DNA of 64,000 bases from Ifrita kowaldi (lineage: Eukaryota; Chordata; Aves; Passeriformes; Cinclosomatidae). The DNA is taken from the NCBI GenBank assembly GCA_013398055.1, contig VZRS01008238.1, forward strand, positions 124,155 to 188,154. Direction: 5' to 3'. A model generated the notes under the pieces. The model searched no databases and had not been told where the DNA came from. It was given only the letters and a program-made list of their open reading frames with translations. Below, in pieces: positions 49,531-62,149 of the stretch (position 1 is the first letter of the stretch; each line of letters begins with the position of its first letter). The position numbers and the translations under genes were made by a program.

Positions 49531-52156
49531 AATATTGATCTGTACGAAAATTTGTTAAGATTTTGAAAAGGTCAGAAAGCACATGATACAAAAGAACATA
49601 TTTTTGTTGTTTTAAATCACAGGTTCAATGAGTGAATGTGACGGATATTTAAAAGTAAAGCAAACCGAGGAATGTTTGTATAGGATCCAGATTATGAGTC
49701 CCTGGTCCTTCAGGAACCCAGATACAGTTAAACAACAGAATCATCTCACCACTGAAAAGCACAAGTTTTTAATGTCCATCTTTTATGGCAAAGGATGTGA
49801 GGATGAATGAAATGTTTGCTTAACGTAATTTCTGTAGGAAAATTATTTACAAAAAGTCATTGTGTAGTCTACGCTCATGTAGGACTTTCTTTGATGCCTA
49901 ACAGACCAGGCTATAGGCTTCAACATTTTGTGGCACAAAATGGCAAGTTTTATATGTCTCAACTCTGGTCCACACTGAAGGGGGATCACATGCTAATTTT
50001 AGGGATATCACTGCCATCATCACTGCCATCACCTTTTCCTGCCCCACGTTACTGCCTTTTTCTGCTCCAGGCCCTGCACTACTCTGGTCCTGCCTTGTCT
50101 GCAGACATGATCAGCCCAGGCTCCATGCTGCACCTCCTTTCTGATCTCGGCATGCTCCTCTAGCAAAGAGAGTAGAGCTCTGTACTAATCTGGCTTTTCT
50201 CTCTGTTTGTCACTGTGACTGCACAAAAACATAATCCTGCACTTCACAGGTACTGACACACAACAGATCAGAGCAGGGTGAGATCGTAGGGCAGCAGCTG
50301 TCACAGTGCTTCCCTTCCCACTCAAGCTTTTGGAGCCAACACAGGAGAGGTCCCACAGCAGCAGAGTCACTTTATGAACTGCCCTTGTCCCTAAGGGAAA
50401 TAACTTGGTGAGGAGGAGTGGAATTGGCATTTCTAATGACAGAAAACGAAACCATCACCTCTGTTCAATCCTTATAAACATCTAATTTCCTTATAGTAAA
50501 TTCTTGGGGTGATTTTTCTATTAGGTGCACAGTAGGGAAATGTGCTGTGGTGAGGTTAACATATTGGCTTGTAAACAAATTCCACCATTAAGTACTTGTA
50601 CCAAAACTGCTTTGACAACTTACTCAGCAGGTGGTAAATGGGGACTAGAAGAGGATCTATTTAAAAATAATTCCACTCTGAAATGAATTGGAAATTGCAA
50701 ATACAGCCTGTAAAAATGTCTATCTTCACTTTATATCCTCTCCAACATCCCAGCCAGAAGTTCCCTGGTCTATGTAACATATTCCTTATCTTCTCAGTTC
50801 CTCATCTTCCTTCGCTGATACTTTCCTGTTTCTTCTTTGTGCTTTCTGAAATACAGCATTCAGCATTCAAGACATGGGAAGCACAGATCTACACAAGAGT
50901 ATGAAGATGTTTTTTCTTTTGTTTTCTCTCTCTAATCACTTTTCACATTCTACTTTCTCTTTTAATGTGTGAAGACTATATTAGTGGTTCCTTTTTATGT
51001 GCTCCAGCTGATACTGAGAGAAGAGCAAGAAACAGTATGAAGGACATTGCCACAGGCAGGTCAGTGCAGCCTTGGAATTGTTGGGATATATGAGTAGGGA
51101 CTGAGAGCTCAGACATTGTAATGACAGGGTGAAGTCCAGATTGGAGCATAAGAGATATAAAAGCAAAATGTAATTAAGGAAGGATTATGGGTGCAAAGAG
51201 ACTGTTACATTTTTGTACTTTCCAGTGAAGATAGAGAAAATAACATGGGTTAGTCCCAGGCATAGAGTGAGCAACTGATGCCTGGAGTCCATGCAGCAGC
51301 TCTGCAGGCCCTGCTCTGCTGTATCCCTCCCTCTGCCACCACTGGGCACCTCCTGGGCATCCTCTGCATTTGTGCCAGATACTGTGGTGGGTTTATGACA
51401 CAGAAAAGAAAAGCCTGCCAAGAATCTAATGCTTGAGCAGGATCCCAGGGCAGTTTTTAAAATTAGATTTCCAGCAATAAAAGGATGAGGGTGTAAATCT
51501 ACAGGAAGTACTTGTTGCAGACTTTTAATGAAAGTACAATACATCGAGTTCACTAGAGATAACTAGACTCAGTGCTTGGGCTAAAAAGTCCATCATTCAT
51601 CCAAGGAAGCACACTGCAGACAAATCTATCCCTTCTCAGAAGGAAAACATGCAGAAGACATTTTGGTGAAAGCTGTGTTTGAAAGGGTTTTGGACTGCTT
51701 TGGGCTGAGGGGAATTGGAGGAATTCTGTTTTTTAGACAATTAATGGCAAGTTTCATTTGGGAGAGGTCATCTGTTTTTGTTTTGAACAGAGAATTCCTT
51801 GGCCTAATAGCTGCAATACATCCTATTTGCTATAGAGCAAGTAGAACAGAATGGGACAGTTTAAAAGTCAGGATGACTGTATCTTGACTGTGGACATTAG
51901 ACTTCCAAGTATATGTCCTAAAACCCTAATCTGCATAGATATGGATTTACAGATCACTGACTGAAGTCCAGTGACCAGAGTCAGAAGGCTGACTCCTTTT
52001 TTGGCTTTTCTTGGTTTAAGCTAAGCGCTTCAATTTTATTTTCCTTCTATAACTGGGTAAGTGCTAGACTCCTGAAAAGCACCAGACATTTTTAAAGGCA
52101 TTCGTGCAAACAGATTAGCCTCTGAAAATCTGGTTTTTGGCATCTACTTCCTTTGG
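49531..52156. other. Intergenic DNA
   Basis: No gene was found. A short imprecise repetition of ATCACTGCCATCA occurs near 50005-50030. GC-richer stretches at about 50020-50160 and 51260-51400 have short overlapping frames only. Confidence 0.55.
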
Positions 52157-52928
52157 TGTACCGGGTTTGCATGGCAAGGTTTTGGAACTTGGGGGGGCTC
52201 AGGGCTGCCTTGTGTGAAAAGCTGCCAGAAGTTGCCCTATGTCTGACGGAGCCAATGCCAGCTGGCTTCAAGATAGACCTGCTGACGGCCAAGGCTGAGC
52301 CCATCAGCAGTGGTGGCAGGACCTCTGAGATAACATATTGGAGAGGGGTAAAAAAACCCCTGCAGCCCATGGTGAAGACCCCTGCAGTCCATGGAAGTTT
52401 GCAGGGAAATAGATAACTCCCAGCAGTCCCTGGAGGGCCCTGTGCCAGAGCTCGTGTTGGAGAAGTGGTTGGAGGACTGTATCCTGTGGGAGGTTTCCCA
52501 TGCTGGAGCAGGGGAAAAATGTGATGTGTCCTCACCCTGAGGAGGAAGGAACAGCAGAGACAACGTCTGATGAGCTGATGTCAGCCTTATTCCCCATTTC
52601 CCATCTCTCTGTACAGCTGTGGGGGGGAGGGTGAGAAATTTGAAAGTAAAGACCAGGAAAGAAGGAGGGGGAGGGGGGAAAGGTGTTTTTAAAATTTGAT
52701 TTCCTTTCTCACTATCCTACACTATTTGATTGGTAATAAACTGAACTGGTTTCCCCAAGCTGAGTCTGTTTGGCCCATGGTGGCCATTCTGGTGGCAACT
52801 GATGAGTGATCTCTCCCAGTCTCCCAGGAGCCTTTTGTGACATTCTCTCTCCATTGTCCAGGTGAGGGTGGAAGTGATAGAGCAGCTTTGGTGGGCAAAA
52901 GGTATCCAGCCAGAGTCAACTCACTACA
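52157..52928 (+). mobile_element. Avian ERVL-type long terminal repeat, apparently solo
   Basis: The 772-bp element starts TGTACCGGGTTTGCATGG and ends AGTCAACTCACTACA, so the termini are TGTA...TACA. Its full order of segments matches an avian endogenous-retrovirus LTR that I recall from passerine and other neoavian genomes: the 'GCATGGCAAGG' start, the 'GAGCCCATCAGC' block, repeated CCCCTGCAGYCCATGG units (52357 and 52379, 22-bp period), the 'GGAGGACTGTATCC' and 'CTGGAGCAGGGGAA' blocks, a G-rich stretch at about 52620-52680, the polyadenylation signal AATAAA at 52735-52740, and the GTGATAGAGCAGCTTTGG end. No internal retroviral sequence, primer-binding site or polypurine tract flanks it, so it is probably a solo LTR left by recombination. 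The adjacent 5-mers (TTTGG and ATCAG) do not match as a target-site duplication. It is non-coding. Confidence 0.85.
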
Positions 52929-55130
52929 ATCAGCCCCCATCTACATGGCATTTCATATCAAAGAGAGAAATTCTTCTTGCACAAGGAGGGATTTGCCTTA
53001 AACAATCAAGTCTGTAAAAGGAGAGAGCACAGATTCTTGGAAAACATCCAGGGAAGATGCTAAACCTTTATCCAAGAAGTGAGATATGAAAGAGGAAATT
53101 CTCTCCTCTGCTTGACAGGATTCAAATCAATATTGCGGCCCCAGCCACTAACTTTTAACTTAAACCACTAGAAAAAAACTTTTCAAAAACAAACTTGGGA
53201 TTAATTTGACCAGAGACAGAGCACGCAGTAGTGAATAGACAGGTAACTTTTCCCAGTCTCTTGCGAGAAAGCCAACTCTTTTACTTGGAGTGAGCCATCA
53301 AGAAGTTTATTCAGTAATAGAACAAATGCTCTCTTGCAATCTTACACACTTTTCTTACACCCGTTTGTCATTTTGCCCCTCCTTATTCTTGCTATTTCTT
53401 TAATATCCACTAAATTTTTTTCTTTAGAGAAATTTGTCTTCTCTAAGTGGCTTTAGCACAGTTCCTTCAACACTTAAGACTTTCACAGTCAGCCTGTATT
53501 AATGTAGATAATCCAAGGCAGAGTCATCTTTTGATGATAGGGAAGTTGTAATGATCAAGAAGAGACTGCAGCTGGCATTAGCAAGGGGGTCAAAGATTAG
53601 AAACTCATTAACAGATGGTTATGAAGCTTCTCTTGAATGTGACATTTAAACCCCAAATAGTGATATTTATTATACTCATTTGATGTTGGAGAACAATCAA
53701 TAACATTTGCTGATTGGTTATCTACCAAGATTGAGAAGTTTCCATTCATAAGGGATAATGAATCACACACTGAAGAAGTCCCTCTCTCCTGTGAGTATAA
53801 TTAAATATTGCATTAGCTGATCAATAACAACTAGATTTAGAGGGGGTATGGGACACTGTGCCATTAACCTGATGACAGGAGCAGTTTAGTTTTTTCAAAT
53901 TTGTCTTTGAGAAAAGATAGAAAGATGTTCAAGATTTTCCAAAACATAAATCTGCATACTTTTCTTAAAGGCCTTTTTTAAACAGGCAATTGAGTAATTC
54001 GTCAGCATCCAACTGGCTGAAATAATCGCTTTTTAACAAGAACTAAATGTCAACTCTTATTTTGAAATCTTTGCTCTATTTGCACATAAATTAGAAAAAG
54101 TAAGGAAAAACTGACATTGTCAGTAAAAAGAAAAATTAAATTTCACTTTGTGCCCCCAGGAGAGTGCCCTTCAGCACAGAGGGGACTTGCACCTGCTATG
54201 AGCACTGGCAGCAACACCACTGCTCTGTACACCCCGTTAAGGACATTTCAGGGCATTTTTGTCCCCACAGGGATGGCAATGGGGGCTTACTTTGCTTGGT
54301 GGAAATTGCCCACATGGACCCCCTACATTCCGTGGTCTTCAGAATTATGAACAGCTTTGCTTTCCATTGTAGACTGGGTCATTAGCTTGTTTGATGACCA
54401 AATCAATTAGCAAATCACCACCATTATATCAGGAAAACACTAGCTGCTGCTGAAGTGGTTTTAAAAGTAGGCTTGAAAGTTTATTGATTTAACTTCCCAC
54501 TTTAAGTCTTTTCTCTTTTTTGAATCGCTGGTGTCCATTTTCACCCTCTTTGTGCCCACAGCACAGTGCTTTGTAACTTCCTTTCCCAGACAGACCCAAA
54601 AATCACTTCCTGCAAACTTCCTCAGGCTATTGCTGGAGATACAGCTGAGTAAGATGACCAAAAAATTTTCTTAACTGAGGACTGTAAGTTGCTCAATGAA
54701 GTAAACAAGAGATTAATTTGGCTAGCAGGGAGTAGTAAATTCCTGGAGGCAGTTATAAATCTTCTTAAATTTTTTTTAAACTTCATATTTGATTTAGAGC
54801 CTTATAAAAGTCTTTTGCTTTTAGAAATACAAGTATGCCGCAATACTGAAAACAGAAAAGCCATTTAGTGCACTGCCTTGCTCAGCTACAAATATCCATC
54901 AGAGGTATCATCTTCTTCTGTTTTTGCTTCTCATAGTCTACTGATAGACAAATGGTTTGTCCCTCCCCTCAAGTCTTATCTGCCTCTTCTGTGCACTACA
55001 GGCAAAAGATAAGATTTAGTATCACAGTTGCATAGTAATTTAATAAGCAGACCTTGGAGAACAAGTGAAAAAAAAAGAAGAAAGAGAAATGCTAAAATAT
55101 TGCTCAGAAAGAGAAACTGACGGAGCTGTT

Positions 55131-55133
<3 letters not shown>
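52929..55133. other. AT-rich intergenic DNA
   Basis: No gene was found. A GC-richer pocket at about 54150-54340 is open in two plus frames, one of which encodes an unassignable 77-residue peptide. Nothing in the 300 bases upstream of the poly-A run looks like a known retroposon. Confidence 0.55.

Positions 55134-55193
<60 letters not shown>
55134..55193. repeat. Pure A60 homopolymer
   Basis: Sixty consecutive A without interruption lie between CGGAGCTGTTCAT and GTCAGGCTGGGAGCC. Old A tails accumulate substitutions, so purity implies a recent insertion or expansion, or an assembly or polymerase-slippage length error. No polyadenylation signal, retroposon body or flanking duplication is evident. 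Confidence 0.97.
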
Positions 55194-55196
<3 letters not shown>

Positions 55197-56759
55197 AGGC
55201 TGGGAGCCCTGAGCAGTGATATGGATTGAAGACAATGGAGCTTCTGAATACGAACAGAGCAGACTCCCCAAATAGCTCAGGATGCCCCACTTTAGGCACC
55301 CTTAACTTTTTCCAGTTAAGGGAAGTAATTTTGCAACCCATGCACTCCTCATCCTATACCACTGTCCTCAAAGTGGGCATTACCACCAACAGTTTACCCA
55401 GCGGCATAAATTAAAGAAAATCCTTGGATGATGACTCCCTAGAATGATTTGATGTCACACCGAAGGAAGTCAGCATTGCAGCTGGAACTCACCTGTACTG
55501 GAAATTATATATATGGAAAGAAAAGCTTTCCATCCTCATCTCCACTGTGCATGGGTTTTTGATCAAGAACACGATCATTAAGGTGTAGATCTTCTAAGAT
55601 ACCTAAACCAGAGTCCCCTCTCCAATCCCAGAAGCAGGCCAGTGTGTTGGTGACCTGCCTCTGCAGCAGAGCATTTGCAACATATTTTTGCCTCTACAGT
55701 ACCCCGAAAAAGTACAGCTGTTGGTCTTGGTGAGGATTATTAGTGTAATTTTACAGGCAGAATTTAGCAGACTGTTGCATCTCCAAGCTACAAACCAAAT
55801 GAAAACAAGACTTTCCAAGCACCAGACCCTCTCCTCATCTTCATCTCTTTTTTGCCTGAAATATGCTCCTCCATTACTTTCTTTGTTCATACAGCCTCTC
55901 TTCTTGCTCAAAGACATCCTGGGGACTGCATTGTAGCAGATTAAAGAGGAATCACACGAAAACAAGCCATAAAACGCTGAACACCTCAGCTGTGACATAC
56001 CAATTCACCACGAGAGCTGTTTTCTCTCCCCCGGGTCTAAGCTGGCTGCTGGAGGACAGGACAGCGCTGCTCATTGTTTTTGCCTCTGTTTCACTTCAGC
56101 CACGACCTCAGGCACTACTGCCTTTTCATGCTGTTTGGTGGTTTCTTGTTGATTAAGCAACAGAAACCCAAAAACTCAGGTTCAACCCCTGAAGTTTCAC
56201 TCATGCTTTATACTTCACACTCTCGGGGCACAGTCTGGCTCTCTCCACCTTTGGTCCCCAAGTACTGCACAAGAAAAGAAAGTGTTTTCAAACATAAAGT
56301 TTTATTTAAGACAATATTGTTAACATGAGCTATACTCAGTGAAACATGCCATAATTAATCACCAGTATTAGCCAAAAATAAGCCTAAACTGAACTTAGAT
56401 GAGGTCCAAGGACTTTTAGGTCTGTTTACAGTCCAGGCTTTTTTAGAAAACTTAAAAGAACTAACAAAAACCACATTTTGGGCATCAAAAGCATGGGATA
56501 TGCCTGCTCATGACTTCAGGGTTTCAGAAATGCCACTTGTGACTGTCTTGTACACAATATGGTAAAATGGCTTTTTTTCACCCACAGGTAGATAAAAAAT
56601 CAATTTATAATAAACATTATTTCTTGTTATTTAAAAGTAATATATACATAAATACTCATCACAAAATGAGGCCTATAAGCAGTTGAAAACTTAAAGAATG
56701 TCCTTCCTATACATAAATGGGAGGATTCAAGTAATTAAAGTCTACATGTACAACAACTT
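55194..56759. other. Intergenic DNA
   Basis: No gene was found. Plus frames of 82-97 codons at 55688-56156 are opposed by a 131-codon minus frame over the same DNA, and none has a recognisable domain. Confidence 0.55.
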
Positions 56760-58229
56760 TTGGGCATAAATTTTTTTCTCTCATTCAGAACACAGTTCAT
56801 TTTGACGCGCTAATTGATTCCTTAAAAAATGCAGCTGGTATTTTATTTTGAAAGTGTTAAAGCCAGAATTTGTTAGTAACAAATCCAACTAAAAAGAAAT
56901 TAAAATACAGTGTGCAAAAATTTAATGTAATACATTGAGACACCTCTTTGCATATAGCCTGTATTTTCTGATTTACTAGGACTAGAGGATCAGATCATAA
57001 GTTTTATATTTTCATTATGGTTTTCTTTCAAGATTTTTATGGTTCCTTTTGCTAGTTCCTTGCTTTCAGGGCATCTTCAGTACAATTGGGTGGGGAAAAC
57101 AAACGAATAAACCTTATCAGTTATTTAAGCTGATATCTTGCACTACCACTGAAGAGATATTTTGATGATACAGTTTTCATTACTAAAATGCTATAGCATA
57201 ATAAATTAATTCTATGTTGTGCACTTATCTATTAGACACATTACTACAGAAAAATAAAAATGTTAATTATTCATTATCATCTCTCTGATTATTTGTTGTG
57301 GCTGATAATTACATTGAATGTATTTTATATCAGTAATAACCTTCTGTCTACATTTACAACATATCATATCTGGGGGGCTTGTCAAGCTTTTTCCCAAAGC
57401 CTTTTCTTTATTAAGACACAGACCTCATGAGTACATAACCTTTATGTTGAAGGCTGATTTTCCTCTTTCATATAAAGAACAAATATTATAGATTAATTAA
57501 TCCAATGTGATTATAATTTAATCACCCTTCTTCTGCAGTCACAAGGGACTTGGTTATTATTCAGTGGCTCATTCATATTGTTATGGAGAATAAATGCAGT
57601 CATAAGAATATTTGTGTGTCACTTAATTCACACAACTAAACAGGACTCAAAATCAGTAAACAAAACCCACCATTTTTCTTTCTTCTAAAACACAGAAGCT
57701 TTGTGGTCTCACAGGCTCTTTTCACCTCTCAGCCATTTGAATCTGTTCGGTGTCTTGCTGTAGAGCCTCCATTTCCAAGCTGAGAAATACACACTTTTCC
57801 CTTTCCAAACAATAATTAACTTCATTTTTTAAGAGGTTGACTCAAAATTGAAGTGTGGATCCTGTGCACGCCTGACCAAATTCTGCTTGCCCTAGCCCAT
57901 TTTTAAAGCAATGACTTATGCATTCCACTCATGTCTGGCCTATTCCACTTGATTTTATTGTCAGAGAAAATGATTACTTATTAATCTAACTTTTCTAACA
58001 TTTGCTTTTATGCCATTTCCTTAAAGTGTAGCCTGGATCATATTCCTATCACCATGGAAATCCTCTTGGATTATTTCTATATCAAATTCTATGAGCTCTT
58101 TGAAGGCTGAATCCTCTCAACATTTATTTTAGAAGGACAGGGAAAAAAAAGAAGAAATTTCTTTTCATGAGACCTTTGAACAAAGTGCAATTTGAAAGTG
58201 TGAATGAAATTACTGTTTAATAAGAAATG
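56760..58229. other. AT-rich block with many homeodomain cores, no repeats seen
   Basis: The block contains GCGCTAATTGATT (about 56807-56818), a 17-bp palindrome (56868-56884), TTTGCATA (about 56948), many TAAT/ATTA cores at 57250-57560, and ATCACCATGGAAAT (about 58051-58064), which resembles one side of an RFX X-box. No transposon remnant is visible. Motif density partly reflects base composition. Confidence 0.35.
56868..56884. repeat. 17-bp palindrome ATTTGTTA-G-TAACAAAT
   Basis: The 8-bp arms are exact reverse complements around one base. The centre GTTAGTAAC resembles a compact GTTA/TAAC inverted site, but the spacing is not that of a standard HNF1 site. Confidence 0.9.
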
Positions 58230-58700
58230 AATATTTGAGCTACTTGACCTTGGGACAATGTTGTTTCATTAAATTAATCAATTTTAAATTTTTACTGGAC
58301 TTTGAGAATCTAAGGTAATAATTCATGAATGCATTAGATGGAAGCAAATTAGCAATACAAATCTTTCTCTTCAGTTGCATCTAGGAAGTCTAGAAAGAAA
58401 GTATCAGGTGCTAAGTAAATATTACCAGTCCAAGTGAACTGATCAATAAAAATGCAGCCAAATCAGAGTGGAGGTTAAATGCACAAGAAGCACATAAACA
58501 ACTAAATTAATTGCATGACTATGATATGGAGACAGGCTTGGATCTGTGCAACAAATCGGCAGTAGCTTTATCGCTGGTTAATGATCAGAATCCGGTATTT
58601 TTAACGGAAACAGTGAATTTCCATTAGGACAAATGAATTTGTGTACTGGACATTTCAAATCTATCCTTCCTTAATTTCAAAACTCTACTTGGATTACCAT
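58230..58700. promoter_or_regulatory. Candidate regulatory block with NR5A/ESRR, SOX and ONECUT-like motifs
   Basis: TGACCTTGG (58245-58253) is the reverse of a TCAAGGTCA-type single nuclear-receptor site with one mismatch. ACAATGTTGT (58255-58264) is an inverted SOX-like core immediately beside it. TGATCAATAAAA near 58440 fits ONECUT or posterior HOX motifs. No repeat is seen. Function is inferred from motif proximity only. Confidence 0.27.
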
Positions 58701-61700
58701 GATTTTATCTTGCACTACTATGTAAATCCCAGAGAATTACAATATTCACATATTCAAATATTCAAATGTGAGAAACGTGTATTTTTTTAATGTCTTTATC
58801 TACTTTCTTCATAAAAAGCTTTTGTAGGAAAGCCTAGGTATGGTTGGGGTTGTTGAATTCAGCAGCCCAAAAGGGGTGAGGCTGTTGCTGCTCCATGCTC
58901 AGGCTTGTTCTTCCCAAACTACCTTGATCCTGGATGCTGCCTCATAGACAAAAATTAATTTTTCCTTTTTTCTAATGCACTGAAATTCTTTAAGGCTGTG
59001 AAAAGAGCTCAGAGGCATAGAAACAACATACAATAAGTTCCATATGGTGGAGTTCCCTTGGTACAAATTGATTTTTCCACCGGTTTTCTTCTCTGCCAGC
59101 GGGATACAAGTGTGAACTCTCAAGGAGATGGGACATGATGTGATCATTTAATGTGTAAAGAATATTGAAACTGGAGAATCTTTGGCATGGGACTTTCCAA
59201 ACTCTTCATTGCCTCAATATAAAAATTACATGGGTGGTCCTCCTTCTTCTGCTGTATCCCAAGCCCTGGAATCAGCCAAGAAGCATTTCTCCTGTTGCAT
59301 CTGAGGTTTTAGACACATTAACAGATTAGATGAGCAGTTTTTGCCCAACCAGTTACACAGGTATCCTAAACACCAAACAATAGCTTCAACTAAACTAAGC
59401 TGATCTCAGATCATGTACATTATGCAAAAATTATGTTTGGAAGATCTTTCCAGACATGATCAGAAGTGAGTTATAAACCTAAACCTAGATGGGCAAGAAG
59501 CCAAGTTGGAAAGATCAGAAGATAGAATCGATGGAAAAGTAAGATTACTGTGTTTGAGTGTTGTATAGACAAGACTCTCTTTACCTGGATATACTGCTGA
59601 AGACAGTGGCTCACATCTTCTGTGAGATTTAGATGGTATCTCTCTTTACGGTGTTTTGCAACAGATTTTGGAACACTGTTTTTCAACACAGAGTGCAATA
59701 GCATGTCCTTGAACTATTACTTCAGCTGATACAGAGAGAATTGCAGGAAGCACCACCCCTCTCCTGTCCTTCTATGCATCTTTTAGTGCTTGTCTTTTAC
59801 CCGTGTTTTTAACGTGATCAGTAGTCTCCATTTGTGACCTACAGATCCCAGACCTGCTGCAATTTCTCATTATGTTCACCAGCTATTTTTAAACAGATTG
59901 TAAAGGACAAGCCTGGGCTTGGGTATCAACTCCAAAACAAACCTGAAATCTCAACAGGTTTGGGAATTCAGCAGCTGAACACAACCTATATTCTTTGTTC
60001 TGTTATTATTCTTTGTACATTGGCTATATGGCACACTGGGCAGAAAACATGGCTGTTTATGTAACTTTAACAATACAACAACAATTTCATATTGCACCCA
60101 TAATTGTCCTACACAGTCCTGCAAACAAAACAAGATTTCTCCACCTCAGAGACTTCATGTACTAGACATGACTATCTGGTTGTAGATGAGTCGATTATCT
60201 CTCAATCTCTTTTCCTCAATGTCTAATCTCTGATATGAATTCACAATTTCTATACCAAAAATCAGACTAACCTGGAGTCTCAAACTCCAGCGCATAATTC
60301 AAAGTTCCTGTGCAAGTTACCCTCATTAAGTATTCCATCTCAAACAGGAATGCATGAGATGATTGAAAACCACTCTGGTTAAAGTTCCAGGAGAAAAGGA
60401 CGTGTCTGTGAAACTGAGAGCTGTGAACATGCAAGCCAAGATAAGGTAAGCAGCTTATGTGTGGGAAAATGAAAACCACATCTGACACAAATACAAGATA
60501 ATTTTATCATCATCCTTCATGCCTCTCTCTTTCTGTTGTTCAGCCGCATCCAGTGACACACCCATGCTCAGGATGCAGGCTCTACACTCTTTGGGGTAGA
60601 TTTCTCTGCCTTCGATGAAGCTACATCATGTGCTGTGGTGGCATGCTCTAAATCAGTAATTGTGCAAAGAATGAAAATGTTGCTTACTGACAGTGAGAAC
60701 AATTTTTTGCTTTAATTCATGCCGTAGCAGTACATGAGAACAGTCCATGGGCTCCCAGTGCTCTGAGAGGGCACCATAGTGGAGGAATCTGGATTCAGAA
60801 GTTTTATTTTTCTCAGTCATTAGCATCATAGCCTGCTGACCCAGCCCAGTCTTGTTTTATGTCTGCAGCCTGACAAGATCACAGCTTGGGACGACATGGC
60901 TGTAAGGAAAGTTGTGTTGCTTGTCAAGCATAGTTTCTTTTAAACCACCAGCCTGAGAAATGTTTGCTGGTGAACATGCTTACACAGCTCTTCCTCTTTC
61001 AACATAAAAGCTATTGCGATGGTACAAAAAACAATGGTAAAAGTGAGGTCCCCATGAAGACAAGTGGTGGCCATTGTAATAAGAGTGTTTTGCAGCTACA
61101 GAGCCTTTCATCTAAGGATTTCAAATTCCTTGCAAAGATTGATTAATTAAGGCTCACGGTGAGAGTTCTGTGAATCATCAAACCACAAGCATTTCACACC
61201 TCACTGACTTGCAACTCAGAGAAGCTCTTGATGAACATGAGCTAAGTTCCATGAGACTTGAGGGAACCTAGATCAACTCCAGTGGGTTGGCGCTGAAGTC
61301 ATTTTTCAGATGTGTAAATTTAAAGGGAAGCCAGGTGAGCAATCCAGAGCGCTTCGTTAAGAAGCAGTGAGCGATCCTTGGGAAAAGCCTCCTCCTAGAT
61401 ACTGAAAGTGCAGCACTCTGGAAGCTGGGAAGGTGCTAGCAAAATCAGTAGTGATCTCCCATGGAGAAGAAACCTTTAATTCTATTTAAAAAGCTTGGTC
61501 TTATTTAACTGGTACTTATTTACCTCAACACAAAGTTGAATGTCACTTCCCCTTCTTTTTGCAGCCCTTGTAGCCATTGTTCTTGACCCAAAACAATGCC
61601 AGACCAAGGAGGATCTTACTAATGGGCCAGTCTCTCTCTTGCAAGTCGGATGACTTGTACAGCACCTGAGAACTCCTACCAGCTCTCCCATCAGCCCATT

Positions 61701-62091
61701 CCTTCCCACTGGCACCATTGCATCACCTCTCTGGTTATGCACCTTTCTAGAAGCTATTCATTTCATTCTCAAGAACATTTACGGGACTATAACTACAGAC
61801 ATTTAAAATCCTGATTAGTATTTTCTCTGTCTTAAGTGCTGTTATAAAATATTCCCTGGCCATGCACAGCTTATAAAGAATGTTTTATACACAAGAATGT
61901 AGGCGCCTATTTTTTTTAGTTAAAAGTAATGATTTGGTTAGTCATATTTTACAGTTGTTAATTGCTCTACAAATGCCATAACCTGTCTGAATTGTAACTG
62001 CTCAGTAAAAGGTTTTGTTTTGTTTAAGAGATGCTAAGTAATGCAGTGTAATACTACATATGTCAGGCCAATACATTATAAAATGTAAATG
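58701..62091. other. AT-rich intergenic DNA
   Basis: No gene was found. The longest frames are under 90 codons. A MIR-like word order near 61300-61340 (CATTTTTCAGATGTGTAAAT) is too short to call. Confidence 0.55.
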
Positions 62092-62149
62092 GTGTATATA
62101 TGTATATTTATACATATTTTTATATATATATATATACACATATACACAC
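62092..62149. repeat. (TA)n/(TACA)n microsatellite
   Basis: Alternating GTATATATGTATATTTATAC is followed by (TA)n and (TACACA)-type units. It is imperfect on the left and purest at about 62120-62136. Loci like this are often length-polymorphic. Confidence 0.9.

Noticed and set aside
54167..54190. RE1-like CTTCAGCACAGAGGGGAC
   Set aside because: The left half has a mismatch at a key base and the right half is poor.
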